Assembly (NCBI GenBank): GCA_027563935.2
Contig: CM050454.1
Span: 24,983,501-25,047,500, forward strand
Source: Costus lasius
Lineage: Eukaryota; Streptophyta; Magnoliopsida; Zingiberales; Costaceae
Length of the DNA: 64,000 nt
Reading direction: 5' to 3'
In this document: positions 11,667 through 24,351 of the stretch, piece after piece
How positions within the stretch are numbered: position 1 is the stretch's first letter
Layout of the letters: every line of letters begins with the position of its first letter
The notes under the pieces: generated by a model
The model's input: the letters and a program-made list of their open reading frames with translations, nothing else
The model's database searches: none
What the model was told of the DNA's origin: nothing
Translations under genes and position numbers: made by a program

Positions 11667-12374
11667 TCCCGCTCAGGCGAGATAAGATGCACAGATGGTA
11701 CAAGTACTAATCTCTGGTAGGCTGTCCCAGCCAATCGCCAACCCGTGCGATTCCCCTTCATCTGGGCAATCCAGCAGACTGTGCCAATTGAGTTGGTACA
11801 ACACAGTCTCTGACCCCACAGATGGCTGCCTCCATGTGCTACCATATGCGCCACATATGTAGCCTACATGGTCAAGCTGACCCGACCTACTCCCTGGACC
11901 ACCACGTGCTATGCTGAGCAACGAGAAGCGATAAATCCCTTCCCTGTAACACGCAGGTGTAATCCCGCACCGTCTGAAGATAGATGGACGTGCCCACTGA
12001 GTGGGTACAACACGGCTCCAACGATAATCAGAACAGTGAGGTTTCGCATCAGAAGGCTTACGAGCTTGATATTTTAGCGTTGGATTTTAACGGTCTTTTA
12101 TCTTCTTATCTATCATGCAATTCCTATGGTGATAGCAGAAGATTTAAATCATGCTATTCTAATTGTAATTAAACAATAAAAGAAAGCAAGCTGATCTTAT
12201 GTGGTAAAAGCCCATAAGCCTAAGTAAGACCTTAATTTCACTTAAGTCTTCACTTGCTTTTCTTCATGGGTCTTTTGCTGCTCTTCTGGCCCAAACCAGG
12301 GCCCAAGCGCCTACTGCAGCTCAGGTGCGCCTACCAGGGAAAGTGCGCCTGGTCCCAGAGTCGAACCCTGGACC
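11667..12374 (-). promoter_or_regulatory. Copia-2 leader hairpins a, b, c and a T-arm-like hairpin
   Basis: Hairpin a is at 11667-11682. Hairpin b has an inner stem CCAA/TTGG and an outer stem GACTGTG (11777-11783) with CACAGTC (11802-11808). Hairpin c has CCCAC/GTGGG at 11993-12005 plus an outer CGTG/CACG and GGA/TCC helix reaching 11986-12019. In b and c the 3-prime arm is followed by the same five-base TACAA before the outer strand. Further upstream in the leader, 12351-12374 forms a stem-loop whose loop resembles a tRNA T-arm and B box (GGTTCGACTC on the minus strand). Equivalent structures exist in Copia-3, and a-c also in Copia-1. Confidence 0.6.
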
Positions 12375-13278
12375 TCCCACCTGGTCAAGCCACTGCTGCA
12401 TGCGCCTCTGCCAAGTGTGCTCTGTGCTCTTGTCTAATTAAATTACAATTTAACTATCTAGACAAGATTGACACGCAGGTCAATAACACTTTATAAATTA
12501 ATGGAAATGTGATGCGCAGATCACAATAAAATAATTTACATTTAATTTCCAGGCACGCAGGCCCCAGCACAGCACACATTAAACGGGCAGCCCACATAAG
12601 ATAAAATAAACACACATATGGCATCCAAACAGCATGTGATCCAATTAAGAAATTAAAGTTTTGAAAACCCCTTTGGCATCAATTTTAATATTCTTATATG
12701 CCCTACAACCTTACAACGGTCCATTAATAGGGATCCACTCATCCAATCTAATCAGATCCAGTGCCCTTGCATGCACCAAGTCCTAACTGACTTGAGTCGA
12801 CCCAGTGGTCAACTATGCATGCGCCAAGGGCTGAACCACCCCATGAGTTCTAGCAAGCGGGTGTGACCCCGGGCCTAACTCATGTGCGTTCATGGGTTGT
12901 CTCAACCAGACATCGCTACACGCCTGTGATGCAGTCGACCTACAGCCACCTCTTGCTTGCGCAAAGGTGCTATCTGGTCGACCCATCTAGGCTGTCAGAT
13001 GATCTGATCAGACTGGTTGGATCTAACCTAGAGGATGACATCAACCCTACTAACCCGTCTAAGGATTTATAGTAAGACCTTAGATCTAGTGAGGTCGCGT
13101 AAGTAATATACGTTTGATAAAACATCAACAATAAAGATGCGCCGACTTTCATACATGCTCAAACATGAAAAACATATGTAATCATTTTCGCATGTAACCT
13201 AACCTATAGATCTAAGCATGTTGCGCAAACATGGATCACAAAACATGGTATAGCAATCATAAAACATGCATCAACCAA
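12375..13278 (-). other. Rest of the Copia-2 untranslated leader
   Basis: No coding capacity is seen between the leader hairpins and the primer binding site. The stretch has diverged counterparts in the Copia-3 leader (for example the lines holding the words ACCCCGGGCC and CCGTCTAAG), so it is element sequence and not a further insertion. Confidence 0.75.
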
Positions 13279-13291
13279 GCCTCTGATACCA
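13279..13291 (-). other. Primer binding site of Copia-2 (initiator tRNA-Met)
   Basis: The minus strand reads TGGTATCAGAGGC two bases after the 5-prime LTR end. This matches the 3-prime end of plant initiator methionine tRNA, the usual primer of copia elements. Confidence 0.9.
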
Positions 13292-13293
13292 AT

Positions 13294-14970
13294 TGAAAGT
13301 CCTCACAAGGTGGCGAAACCCTAGATAGGCGCATAAAAATTTCTTCTAAAGTAGCGGAGTGGGTTTCTTAGTATCATCGCATGCAATATGATCAACTTAA
13401 TAACATGAAAAGAATTCATACCGAAGCCATGTGTTGGATGGCGTCTTGGAAAGAGAGAGCAAGAGAGATCTCCTCCAAATGATGCGCACACAAGAATGAG
13501 GATGCGCTCACTTCCTTGGTGCTCCTTGTGCTAGCAAGGTTCCAAGAGGTGTCTTTGATCGAATGGAAGGGATGGATGAAGCTTTGCTCGCTTTGCCAAA
13601 TGACTCTCCAAGGCGTCCAAGACTCGTCACACACGAATGCCCTCTCGAGAGTAAGTGGGGAAAGGCGAGAGAGAAGTTCTCTTGGCGTGAACGTGAGATG
13701 TGGTCACGTTAGAGAACATGCTATCTAAAAATAGCAATGTCTCAACGTTCATGCGACCATGCATTACCCCAATCGCCAATGCCTCTTTACTTGAACCATG
13801 CGCTCACCCAATGAGCTGGTTCAAATCGATTTGGTTCAATAACCAAATAAACCAAGCAACTAGTCCAGATCATAACAAAAACCCCTAAGGCTTAAGATCT
13901 GACCGTTCATCTCTTGATGCTCCTGATCTCACCGATCTAGCATCCATTCTCTCAATCGAAGCTTACCGATCTCAAGCCCTTATCAATCAAACATGATCAG
14001 ACTGGATCTCACTTACAATCAGAGATTAAATCCCTTTAAACTGAACCCAAACAATTCAGTCCACACGATCTGACTTAAGTAAGCCATATCATCAAATTGT
14101 GCGACCCTAAGGGTTTCCTTTAAATGTCGGTAACGATAACTTACGTTATCACGATCAGTGAGGGGTATCTAGCAACACATCACTGTCTCCCGATATAAAG
14201 GAAAGAGTCTTCCAAGACTACACCCAAACCACAGCACAAGTGTGAATCCAATTCACAAGGCATGCAAATTTCCTTTGCCACTGGATGTTCTTATTGGACA
14301 AGCGTGTCAACCCTGTAGCTCCAATATGATGAGCATGATTAGATCAGATGAACACTGTCATCTGGGTATGGCCATACACTTTCTCAATCATCTCATACAG
14401 GGGGGGGCCCCTTTAGAACATCATACTCCAATTAAGGAGACGGCAATCCTTTATCTATCACTAGTGCCCTAACCTGACTCAAGCTCACCATCCAAGATAG
14501 TCTATAATCATTATGTTTCAAATGATATTGAACTACCTCAAAACAATGACAATCATCATTTAGAAACACAAGTGATCTCAAGTCAGAGGAAATGTGCCAC
14601 TTGTTGCAATCAAGGATTATTCACATTGTGACAAGCAATTGAATATCCTAGTAGGGTCTGTCCAGTACATCCAATGTACCCATGAGTCTACATCTTATTC
14701 CATGCTCGAAGCATCCTATAAGATTAGAACACATATTAGTCTCAATCATATCAAGGCTGTCTCATGTTCACCAAGATATCTTGACTAAGGACATAACTGC
14801 ATGTCAGCCTAGCTGAACAGCTTTGAGACATTATTCAGAAGTACACTTATTGCAGCAGACAATGTAACAAACTGAATAACAACCATGCCTTTATAAACAT
14901 AAGAGTTTATTACATGATACTGATACAATCCCAAGGCCTCAAACATTAGCCTTAAGGGCATACCCCAACA
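13294..14970 (-). repeat. Copia-2 5-prime LTR (1677 bp)
   Basis: This is the second copy of the 5892-7569 repeat, with TG...CA ends, followed by the target duplication CATGC at 14971-14975. Differences from the other copy noted by eye include AAAGTAGC against AAAGCAGC near the left end and a change in the G run near 14400. Confidence 0.95.
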
Positions 14971-14975
14971 CATGC

Positions 14976-15586
14976 AAGGATGCGCCATCTTTGAAGCTTG
15001 TTGCGCCACCATGCAAGGTGTGCAAGCTTCATGCATGCGCCTAGCTCCAAGTACATGCGCTACCCTAATCTTCTTCTTAGTTAAAAGCAAAAGGAAAAGC
15101 GGCACCCAGGCCTCATAAGGATACATCACAGGCATGCAAAAGGGGCTTGACTCATGATCACAACATTATGCACAAGTAAGGTATCTACACATGCAATTCT
15201 ACATGCTCATGAAAAACATAAAATCTGAAATTTTACTTTTTCATAAAACCAGTCTTTTTTCCTCATCTTCTTATCACAAATCTTTTGGTTATTTGCGATT
15301 AAACTTTCATGATGATTTCAAAGATCCTTTCGGCTGGCAATTTTGTCAGATCAAGAGACCCGGCCAGTCCGAAGACACAATGCCCATCCTACTTGACAAA
15401 ACCACGTGCTCCTTTGATCCTTAAATCATGCAAGAAAAATAACCCAAAAATCCAAAAGAGATTGAAAAGATGATAGAAACAAGAAACCCTAATTTTTCCT
15501 ACTTAGAAAAATCGTTCGCCATGTGATCATGCAATTTGCGAAAATTGAGATATGGCATGTGAGCATGGAAAAGCATGAAATTACAT
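14976..15586 (-). other. Copia-1 leader remnant right of Copia-2
   Basis: This 0.6-kb piece lies between the Copia-2 target duplication and the Copia-1 5-prime LTR. No ORF of note is seen. A clear TGGTATCAGAG primer site is not visible next to the LTR. The plus-strand text GCATGAAATTACAT before about 15587 could be a decayed one. Confidence 0.6.
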
Positions 15587-17415
15587 TGTTTGGGAAACCC
15601 TAGGGATATTTTATAATTTTCAGAGATAGAGATTACACAAAATATTGCACAGCGGAAGTAATATCCCCGAAACGAGCCGGTCCCAAAAACTCAGTGAAGA
15701 TCGCATGCGAGAGAGTCGACACGATGAGATAGAATATACCTTAAAGCAAGATGAGGCTGATGTCGTGATAGGCGCCCAAGCGTGTGCCCTCTGCAGTTTC
15801 ACACACACGGATGCCTCGAGTCCTCTTCTTCCACGCCCGGTGCTAGCTTCGGGAAGAAGATCCAAGCCCTTGTCACCTTCTTGAAGACTTGCGCCACCTC
15901 CAAGGATGAAGCGCCAAAGAAGAAGATGAGGAGAGGGAGAAGCCGCCAAGGTGAAGTCCCTCTTGCGCCAAGAGCAGAGGAAGAAGATCACTTGCGGCTT
16001 GATGGAAGAAGAAGGGTTACGCCAATTGAACCCTTGCTCTCGCCCTTCACCCTTTGCTCTCGCCCTTCACCCTTTGCTCTCACCTCTTTCAGTGTTCACG
16101 CCTCCAAGGAATAGAATACTTGAGAGGGGACATCTAGGGCCTCGTTTATAGAGCCATAGGTCGGTTATGCAAGGGGGGCAGCTAGGGTTAGGGTTGGGAT
16201 TTGGCTTCATGAAGCAAAATTGCTTACTCCTCCCCATTATGCCCTTAGGCGCCAATGGGAAGAGATTCATCCCCATTATACCCTTTTAGCCCCTTTCTTC
16301 TTCATGATAACTTATTAGCAAGCTTAACTTATCAATGGGCCTAGCCCAAGGTCCATTATGCACGTTAACCAAGTTATTGGATCCAATCCAAGTTAACCCA
16401 AGGTTAAATGAGGCTAACCATGGTTACATTGGTCAATATGCCAAAATTGGAAGTTGGCTCCAATAAGTTTCTTCTATCTCATCAGGCCCATTGTTGCAGA
16501 CGAAATCTCCCAAATAGATTCGAGTTATCCAATAACTCGATCATAAGGCTTCCCGATCAATACGAGAACTCAAGTATCAAGGTGTGTGACCCTGTAGGTT
16601 CCTCTGACACTGGCAGTGCTGACCAAAGGTCACCACAAGCAGTGAGTGGCACCTAGCAGTGCATCGCTGCTACCCAGGTCATTGGAATGGATATCGACAT
16701 CGACGTCCCCATCATCGCAATTAGGTACAGATGCATTCCAGTCTCTTTGCCGAACTGATATCCAATTGGACAAGTGTGTCACCACTTGTTTTCATCCAAT
16801 CTCATGGTTATGACTAAATCAGGTCTCACCTGGGTATGGCCATACACTTTCAGTCATAGAACCATAGAGGAGCTCCATGGATATCAAACTTCCCTTAGGA
16901 AGGGGCAAATCCTCTGTCTGTCCATTGACCTTCTCATGTGGGTCGTGACATGCTCAATGACAACCGTTATTACCCCTCAACTACGGCGAGGTGTTAGGTT
17001 GTATCAAAGCATGTCCCTAACCATATAGAATGGCCAATGACCTCAAGTCAAGGGATCAATGCATCTTCTATCACTTGTGAGGATAACTTGTGACACCAAG
17101 TCATTGCCTCACAGCGGGTTGATCCAGTATATCCACCACTGATATACCCATATGTCTGCGTTAGCACCTTGTGCCTAACCAGCCCATATACCAGTCTCAC
17201 AAGTACCAGAGCTGTCCCATATCCACTCAGGTACATCGATTGGGGACTATCATTTGAGCACAGATCCAATCTGTCTCCAGGGACATTATCATATAAGTAC
17301 ACAATCGCAGATGTAAGCAAATATAGATAATGACAATGCCAGAATGATATAAAATATCAACATCAAGTAGTACAATAATGGACCAAAACTAGGTCCTAGG
17401 GCATATACACCAACA
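15587..17415 (-). repeat. Copia-1 5-prime LTR
   Basis: The right end ACACCAACA at 17415 and the sequence from 16159 match the left LTR. The left limit of about 15587 is inferred from a TG followed by GGGAAACCCTAG, which resembles the start of the Copia-2 LTR. A short telomere-like TAGGGTTAGGG stretch lies near 16182 and in the partner at about 25. Confidence 0.85.
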
Positions 17416-19471
17416 GGACGCAACTAGACGACGCGAGAAAAGCTCTCTCATTAGGCTGTTGCACCTGATCCAACGAGCAAAGGTAAGGCGATTGTGCTCG
17501 GACCGGTGGATCGAGCAGTGGAGCTGTCCGACGGAGATCCTGTGAGGATGAGAGGCATGGGCAAAGCTTCCATGGTGGTATGGGCGACGACTCCGGATGC
17601 TGTCGATTCAGCAAACGCGTGCAGGCAAGCACAAGGTAGGAACGCAGCAGCGCCTATAAATAGGGGCCGGCGAGGTTGATACAGCAGAGGAGGCGGGGCC
17701 AAGAGAGCAGTAGCTGAGGGAATGTATGCCTGTGAGGGAAAAGAAGGAGACGGACAGATCCAGGAGATCTGAACTCGCTATGAACAAGCTCTGTGCCTCC
17801 CTCTCGTACCCTTCTTCCTGCCCTCGTTCTTGATGTCGAACCCACCGATGAAGCAAATGGTTTCCAAAGGCCGTCGAGGGGGGCGGTGGCTCCCTCCCAT
17901 TTCACCAAGCGAGGGCTTGTGGCGGAGACGAGGATGCTGACGGGAAGTCACGGAGGAACAGTCTGGCGGAATGAGGAACCGCTGAGGAAGGGGTAAGAAT
18001 CATTGTTCGATGAGGAATAGAGCGAACGAAGGCTTCGGAGACACATCAGCACTCCGGCGGATGGAACTCACCTAAGAATGGAGAAGTTCCGCCCATTACT
18101 CCTCCTTCTTCCCATCTCTAAACACGGCGCGTGGCCACCTGGCAAGGACTCACGACATCCTCTCGCCGGAGCTCCGGTGGTGTGGGTTAGTGGCTCGGAG
18201 CAACCGCGACGCCGTGAGCCTGGTCGGAACTCTCGCTTCCTCCCCATCATCATCGTTCCCTTCCCTGAGTTCTACCGAACTCGAGTCGGCACTCCCGGTT
18301 AGGCGACAAGCTCGAGTACGCTTGTCTAACATAGGGGACCAATGGGCAGTGTCGAGGCAGCACACCGGCGTTCACACACGCTCGTCGGAGGAGACGATGA
18401 GTGCCGTGACGGGAACATGACGATGTATAAGGCTACAGCTTTCAAACGCAGACGTGGATGTGGGATTCAAATGCGTTGACTAGCGTTCGAGCGTGGACCC
18501 AAAATCGCCTCAAATTGCCAGACGCAATCGAACGGCGGATTGGGCACAAGGCTCTATTGCGGACGTGAGCAGCGGCTGGATTTTGGATTCGGGTTTGGAT
18601 CCGGGTAAACGATCCGACCCAATCATAGGTATAATTCTCCCCTTTGTTAAATTACTTTAAATACTGACCTGGCCTTCTCTCTTCTCTCTCTTTCCGGGGC
18701 TAGACGAAGGTCGGAACCCTTCGTGGAGGCTGAGGGGTGCGCGTGGGTGGATCCCTGCCGGTCGCGCTGAACCTGGATGGATCATTTGGACTCATCCCCT
18801 GCATAGGACTTTGACCAATTTGAGCGCTGCGTGGCCTTTAAGATACATGTAATGATTAATTAAGTTGATCTATGTATTAGTATAAACTAGGGCGTGATAG
18901 CAGGTACATTGGAATCTTCTTGAGCCAATGAGACTATCGGCTGTTAAATTAAAATACAAAGGAATGGGAATGAAGGTTTCCAAATTCCCTTAGACGCTTA
19001 CATAAGACCTAAGAAGGGCAAGTCTTGAATTCTTCCCTTGATGGTGCAATTTCAATGATCCCTATGATGATGATTAGGAGGGAAGAAAACTTGTTATATT
19101 CTTACACCAACGCTACGAATAAATCTAAGAATTGGATATTGATTTTAAGAGTTGGAGAAAATTCTAACATTCACTTTGAAAATTAACATACAACTATTAT
19201 TGCATACAATAGTTTTGACCATTTCAAAATTTATTCGGGTCATTGATGAATATGTGAAAATGCATCTATTTCCTGGGTAGAAGACATCCTCCAACATTAT
19301 TTTCTTTTCATTCTTCTTCTCTTCTTTTCATTTTTTTTTGCTATCCAATGCTTTAAAAAAGAATTTTTGCTATTCAATGCCAAAAAGACAACTGTATTAT
19401 ATTGGAGAGAAGTCTCAATTATATTTTCCAAATATTTAATCCAAATTAAACTTGCATGAGAAACTAAATTT
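17416..19471. other. Unassigned stretch, GC-rich to about 18800, then AT-rich
   Basis: No protein family is recognised. The left 1.4 kb is GC-rich with several overlapping short ORFs on both strands and none convincing. A TATA-like TATAAATA at 17657-17664 is followed by a GC-rich stretch, which could be a promoter or an old LTR. On the minus strand TTAGGTGAGT near 18075 could be a splice donor. From about 18840 the sequence turns AT-rich, and 19300-19345 is a pyrimidine-rich tract. It may be original host DNA or a decayed element. Confidence 0.4.
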
Positions 19472-19719
19472 TGTTAGAAATCAAACAAACCAATAATAAA
19501 CAAAGTAAATAATTGAGGTAACAAGAGAAAGCTTTATTTCATTTCCTTTCTATATCTATATCAATACAAAAAGGGATGCTCTATCTATTGCAACCCAAAA
19601 GATTTATAACTTATGAATAATAATTACATAAGTTAATTATGTTACATAAGTTTTAGGTTTATAATCCAAGAAAACCGAAAGAGAATGAATGGACATCCAC
19701 AATGATATTATTCATAACA
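19472..19719 (-). repeat. 3-prime LTR (about 248 bp) of a decayed copia element
   Basis: The minus strand starts TGTTATGAATAATATC at 19719 and ends TTTCTAACA at about 19472. Immediately upstream of it the minus strand has the polypurine tract AAAGGGGGAAG. Its size and ends fit a short-LTR plant copia lineage different from Copia-1 to Copia-3. No 5-prime LTR is found in the window. Confidence 0.7.
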
Positions 19720-20536
19720 CTTCCCCCTTTGATGTCCATTATAAAAGAATGTACCTCGTTAAAACCTTTACTAGGAAAAACTCTGTGGGACAAAAACCTA
19801 ATAAAGAAAAAAAGAGTACAATATATTTGTAAATATCAATTGACATCTTTGAGTTGACGAATCCCAATATTATAGAGAAGCTTTTCAAATATTATAGTAG
19901 GAAGTTCCTAGATTATCATATGAACATACTTGTTGAATACTTATATCATCATTCTTTTGAAGATCATGAGTGAAAAAGAATTTTTATGAAATATATTTTG
20001 TCCTATGTCCTGTAATGTACCCTTCTTTTAACTGGGCAATAAATGCAGTATTATCCTCGTATATGATTGTCGGAATCATTTTTTTTCTAAAGATAGGCCA
20101 CAAGTTTTTCGTATGTGTTGAATCATTGATCTCAACCAAACATCATTCTCGAGTTGTCTCATGTAGAGCTAAAATTTCTGCATGATTAGAAGATGTGGAT
20201 ACTGTGGTCTATTTCGTAGACCACCATGATATAGCTATTCCACCACATGTAAATAAATAAACTATTTGTGATCAGCCATTTTGAGGATTAGACAAATAAC
20301 ATGCATCTGCATAACTAATTAAGTTCGACTTGGGCACTTTTGAGTAAACAAACTCATATCTATTGTTCCTCTAAGGTAGCGAAGTATATGCTTAACTCCA
20401 TTCGAATGCATTCGCGTAGGTGAAGAACTATGTCTTACTAACAAATTAATAATAAATGATATATCAGGTCATGTATAATTAGCAAGATATATTAGTGCTC
20501 CAACTACACTAACGTACGGTACTTTAGGACTAAGTA
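19720..20536 (-). pseudogene. Decayed copia pol, distal part (end of RT and RNase H)
   Basis: Read on the minus strand, the pieces resemble the copia reverse transcriptase to RNase H region. VPYVSVVGALIYLAN is followed by a decayed TRPDI-like motif, RYLRGT and, near 20140-20200, SSNHAEILALHE, which is the RNase H part of short-LTR copia elements. Many stops and frame changes are present. It continues at 22592-22857 across the inserted solo LTR. Confidence 0.8.
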
Positions 20537-22586
20537 TGTCATGCCCTGACAGAAAGCCAGTTATCCCTAGCTGAGGGTTCCCTAGGGAGTAGACAATATT
20601 GATAGAAACTAAAAAACTAAAAAAAGCTTAAATTGAAACCTTTTCTTTAAACAAATAATCCAATAATTTATAACACAGTATACTATCCAAGATGTACATG
20701 AATCAACTAAAATAAAACTAAAAGATTATCTCAACTCAGTGCTGGTATATAGATATCTACTCTATCTCTCCCAGAAGGTAACTCAGTACCTAGAAGAGAA
20801 ACAATGGGAGTTAGCAAAAATGCTAAGTAGGAATCAAGAAAATGGTGAGTGGTCAAATAACAAGACAATTTCAATGACATGAAACTATATTTTAAGGAAG
20901 AAATAAATAATACAAAAATAACTAAACATAGGATGTTGTGTAAATCATCAAGCTTGGCCAACAGAACCCAATAATGAGCCACACTCATTTTCAAAGTGTT
21001 TGCACTGCCAGCTCACACAATGGAATGACTGTCCTAAACAGCCCGGTAGTGTTGCGTCCAACACTTGGCATCCGGAGTATTGTCCGAAGATAACTGACGG
21101 TACCCTAACTAGCAACCATATAGCCCTATATAATCAGTAACTATATATCACACACACGGTGGCCACTAGAGAAAAATCATCCAGTCTAGAGGTAAATATG
21201 TCATGACATAATAACACAGATACACAAACTATTCTACCATACTCAAATGTCAACATATTAGATATCTCAATGCAGCTTTATTAATCATACATATTGAAAC
21301 AGAATATGACCAAATGAACAAGATAAATGAAGTCAACCAATTTTTAGAATCAAAACAAGCAGACGAATCAAATAAATAATGGTGTCAATCTATTCTAATA
21401 TCTACATCTGACATCAAATCAAAGGAATAAGCAACGATTCCTACATGTCCTTGACACCATAACAAAGGAGTAGGGAAAGATTCCTACTTGAAGTGCTGAT
21501 ATTCTGAATCCTCTCTGAAAGCTTAGTTACCTCCTTTTTTTAAAACTGAATAGTTGAATAAAATATCTGTTATTATCTGTGAACCTATAAATTTCTATAA
21601 TTTCTATACCATATGTATAGACTCCTAACCATGTCTTCCACTCATAATTACAACAATTTAATACACTTAATTAGGTTTTTATCGAAATAAGCTCCACCGG
21701 TAGCCGTTGATCATAACCAAATCCCAAGATACTAAATCTCTAAATTTACCATAATAAAAAAATAATACTAAAAGTTTTAGGGTTGACAAAATAAATTATG
21801 TATTATAGAGGAAACAATTATTAATAAATAAATAAAATAAAACAATAAAAAAAATTTACCTTCGCTGCAACACTCGACGCGAACGAACGTTCATCGCTAA
21901 AGAAGGCTACTGGCGCTCGCTGCCAGAAGAGGAAAAATCCACCGTTGCTGAGAGGGAAGAAGCTCGCAGCCGCCATCGGGAAAAGGAGGTCGTTGTTGGG
22001 AGTAGAAATCTACCACTGCACCACTGGGAGGGGAAGGAAATGCAACCACTGAGAGGAGGAAAGAGCCACTACCACTGAACCTATCACACGCGTCCGAAAC
22101 ACAAGACGGACAACGCTACTTCAAGAGAAGGCGAAGACGACTCTGGTGCTCTTTCCAGTCGCCCTCGGGAGCATAAAATCGATGCCAAAGAGGTGGAGAC
22201 GGTGCCCGACTCAGAGTTTTTTGCCGCCAAAGAGAACTTGTCGCCGCCTCTGAACCAGTCGCATGCGCTTGAAATCACGTCGGACGACGAGCGCTGCACC
22301 AAGGGGAGACAGGGTGCCCGTTGGCACCTCTTCCTAATGTCGCCGGAAGCACACAGCTGCTTCTAATGGGAACGCAGGCAGCAGCAACACATTCGCAGGG
22401 GAAAGACAAAGCTCGTGCGGCGCACGAGAGAACAGAGAGAGAGAGATAGAGGGAGATTTTAGATTAGGGAATAGGTTTAGGGTTAAATAGATAGGGATTA
22501 AGGGAGGATTAGGGTATTATTTATAGGAAATTTCCAAATTTTCAAATTTAAATAAATCTAATTATAAAAAAACTAAGGTTATAACA
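20537..22586 (-). repeat. Solo LTR (2050 bp), probably Tekay/Del-type gypsy
   Basis: The insert starts TGTCATGCCC and ends TTATAACA on the plus strand and is flanked on both sides by AAGTA (20532-20536 and 22587-22591), a perfect 5-bp duplication. There is no internal region and no second copy, so it is a solo LTR left after recombination. Orientation is taken as minus because a leader-like, GC-richer part and a TATA-like TATTATTTATAG lie in the order expected on that strand. Assignment to Tekay/Del rests on my recollection of such long LTRs. The boundaries are certain. Confidence 0.88.
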
Positions 22587-22591
22587 AAGTA

Positions 22592-22857
22592 GTTCTTCAT
22601 TCTTTTCTTGAGATCTAAAGGGATCTTTGTTCACATTTAATGATCTTCCAACCATTGGAGTGCATAATGGATGTGACATGTCCATATAAAACCATTTAAA
22701 CATCTCTGCTAAATAAACATTTTGATGTATAAAAATTCCTTTATTTAAGCATTCAATTTGTAATCCAAGGCAAAATTTTGTCCTTCCTAGATCTTTCATC
22801 TCGAATTCTTTCTTTACACAATTTACAGCTTTTAGAAGCTCTTCAGGAGTTCCAATG
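22592..22857 (-). pseudogene. Decayed copia pol, proximal part (reverse transcriptase)
   Basis: The frame begins at the right with IGTPEELLKAVN and runs through EFEMKDLGRTKFCLGLQIE and MSHPLCTPM to EELL, where the solo LTR enters. This is the palm-to-connection part of copia reverse transcriptase just after the catalytic YVDD, which is not present. The right edge abuts an oppositely oriented gypsy gag at about 22858, so the copia element is truncated there. Confidence 0.82.
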
Positions 22858-23392
22858 TATGATTTAGATGCTATCACTTTGCTAGCTGCCAAGATTGATT
22901 CCCTAACTCATAAAATTGATTCTTTGAACCTTAATCCTGCCACTGTTAATATTGTTTCGTGTGAGATTTGTGGTAATGCAAGTCATTACACACAAGAATG
23001 TTAGTTGGGAGTTTCTACACAGGGCGAGTGCAACTCTGAGCAAGCTAATGCAATTGGGAATTATAATGGAAGACCACAGAATGACCCATACTCGAGCACT
23101 TACAACCCTGGGTGGAGGAACTATCCCAATCTCTTTTGGAGGAGCAATCAAAATCAAGCACCTCAAGGTAACAATTAACAGCCCCCTGGCTTTCAGCAGA
23201 GATAGTACAATTAGCCTCAACCTCAAGCTCCTCAAAAGTCGAACATGGAGATTCTACTTGAGCAATTTATTACCACTCAGACCAAATAGAACGATGATTT
23301 TAGGCAAAAATTCAGACATGTCTGCGAGTCTATCTAGAATCTAACTTCCAAGATGGAATCTATGGAGACCCATCAAAAGATGTTGGAGAGTC
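22858..23392 (+). pseudogene. Athila-like gag fragment with zinc knuckle (left half of Athila-B gag?)
   Basis: The plus strand encodes, with stops, a gag segment containing the CCHC knuckle CEICGNASHYTQEC, a SSTYNPGWRNYPN motif and a glutamine-rich tail ending METHQKMLES. These are hallmarks of Athila/Tat gag. The N-terminal part and 5-prime LTR are absent; the left edge meets the copia fragment. Sequence expected to follow it is found from about 42212, so I infer one gag split by later insertions. Confidence 0.75.
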
Positions 23393-24351
23393 AGTGACGC
23401 AGCGGAACTTATGGGAGGGGAGGTCCTTAGTTCAGTACTCTAAGGAGGTGGAGATGATGATGCAAAAAATATGAGAGGGTCTTGAGATGAGAAAAAAGGA
23501 AATGCTTCGGAGGGAAATCTCGAGAAAACCAATGAAAACGTGCTGCATAGACATGACTTAAGCAATACCAGTGAGCTGAGAAAACCACGGCAAGATGCTA
23601 CAAACTGAAAATACTAACCTCACTAGTAGAGCCAATTTTCTTAGCTTGCGTGCGCCATCCGGATTCCTTCACATTGCAGCGAAGAGAGGGGCGTCCGCTT
23701 GTTCGGGACGGAGCGGAGGATGGAGGTGCACAAGGCGGCGGCCAGGTCAGAAATGGGATTTGCAAAGCTTAAGATGTAATGAGTAAAAGAAAGAGGAGCC
23801 CAATGCGAGTTAGTATTGCACTGGTACCTTTGATTGGATGAGAAAGGAGAATACAAGATGTCAGAGGAACTCACAGCTGAGTCTCTCGGAGCTTACTAGA
23901 CCTAGGCCTTCACGTGGGGGAAGGCAACTACTACAGCAAAACTGAAAGCAAACTAGCCATCAGCCCTCTTTTATATATCAAGAGGGAGGGGATGGCACAT
24001 GAAAAACACATCGGGGTTGTTGGATAAGCTAACCACCCTCTAACTTCCTAAAAGGGGTCAAGATGCCCTCTAACAAACTAAAAGCAAGCTACCAACTGCA
24101 GTACTTGGAATCTTCTAGGAAGGGCTGGCGCATGGACTAATTGTTGGTCCATTGTCCGGGCCGACATGGTGCACTAAACCATCTCCGAACAGGCCGCCAT
24201 GAAGCAACATAATTTGCTAACCGTGGGCTGGTTCTACACAGTGTCGGCTGTCTCCTGGGTGGTGGTGAGGACCTGGTTGTGGTAGCGTTCCATTGGAAGG
24301 TCTTGGGGAGGCCTTCTAGGGAGGTTTGACATGTTGATGGGGGTGGATGGA
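23393..24351 (-). repeat. Unidentified LTR-like insertion, about 0.96 kb
   Basis: This block interrupts the gag fragment and carries no protein similarity. On the minus strand a TATA-like TTGATATATAAAAGAGGG (about 23970) is followed by a transcribed-looking region and an end reading CCGCTGCGTCA, which is the layout of an LTR. The exact ends, partner LTR and target duplication were not found. Confidence 0.4.

Larger units (their letters stand above)
5892..14970 (-). mobile_element. Copia-2, nearly intact Ty1/copia element nested in Copia-1
   Basis: This complete 9.08-kb element has LTRs at 5892-7569 and 13294-14970, a PPT, a primer binding site, gag and pol, and the target duplication CATGC. 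The LTRs differ by about five substitutions and one length change by eye, which points to recent insertion. The only coding damage I see is a one-base loss near 10417, in the protease to pre-integrase region. It lies in the leader of Copia-1 in the same orientation as its host. Confidence 0.95.
1..17415 (-). mobile_element. Copia-1, old Ty1/copia element, cut by the window edge
   Basis: This is a Ty1/copia LTR retrotransposon read on the minus strand. Its 5-prime LTR lies at the right (about 15587-17415) and its 3-prime LTR at the left (1-1257, start outside the window). The LTR copies share their full overlap but differ at roughly 40 sites in 1.25 kb by eye, so the element is much older than the ones nested in it. 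Gag and pol are broken by frameshifts and deletions. Copia-2 is inserted in the leader between gag and the 5-prime LTR. The left target duplication lies outside the window, so the right flank GGACG cannot be tested. Confidence 0.9.

Noticed and set aside
23393..24351. Complete LTR element with its own duplication
   Set aside because: No second LTR, no primer site and no matching flanks could be found, so only an LTR-like block is claimed.
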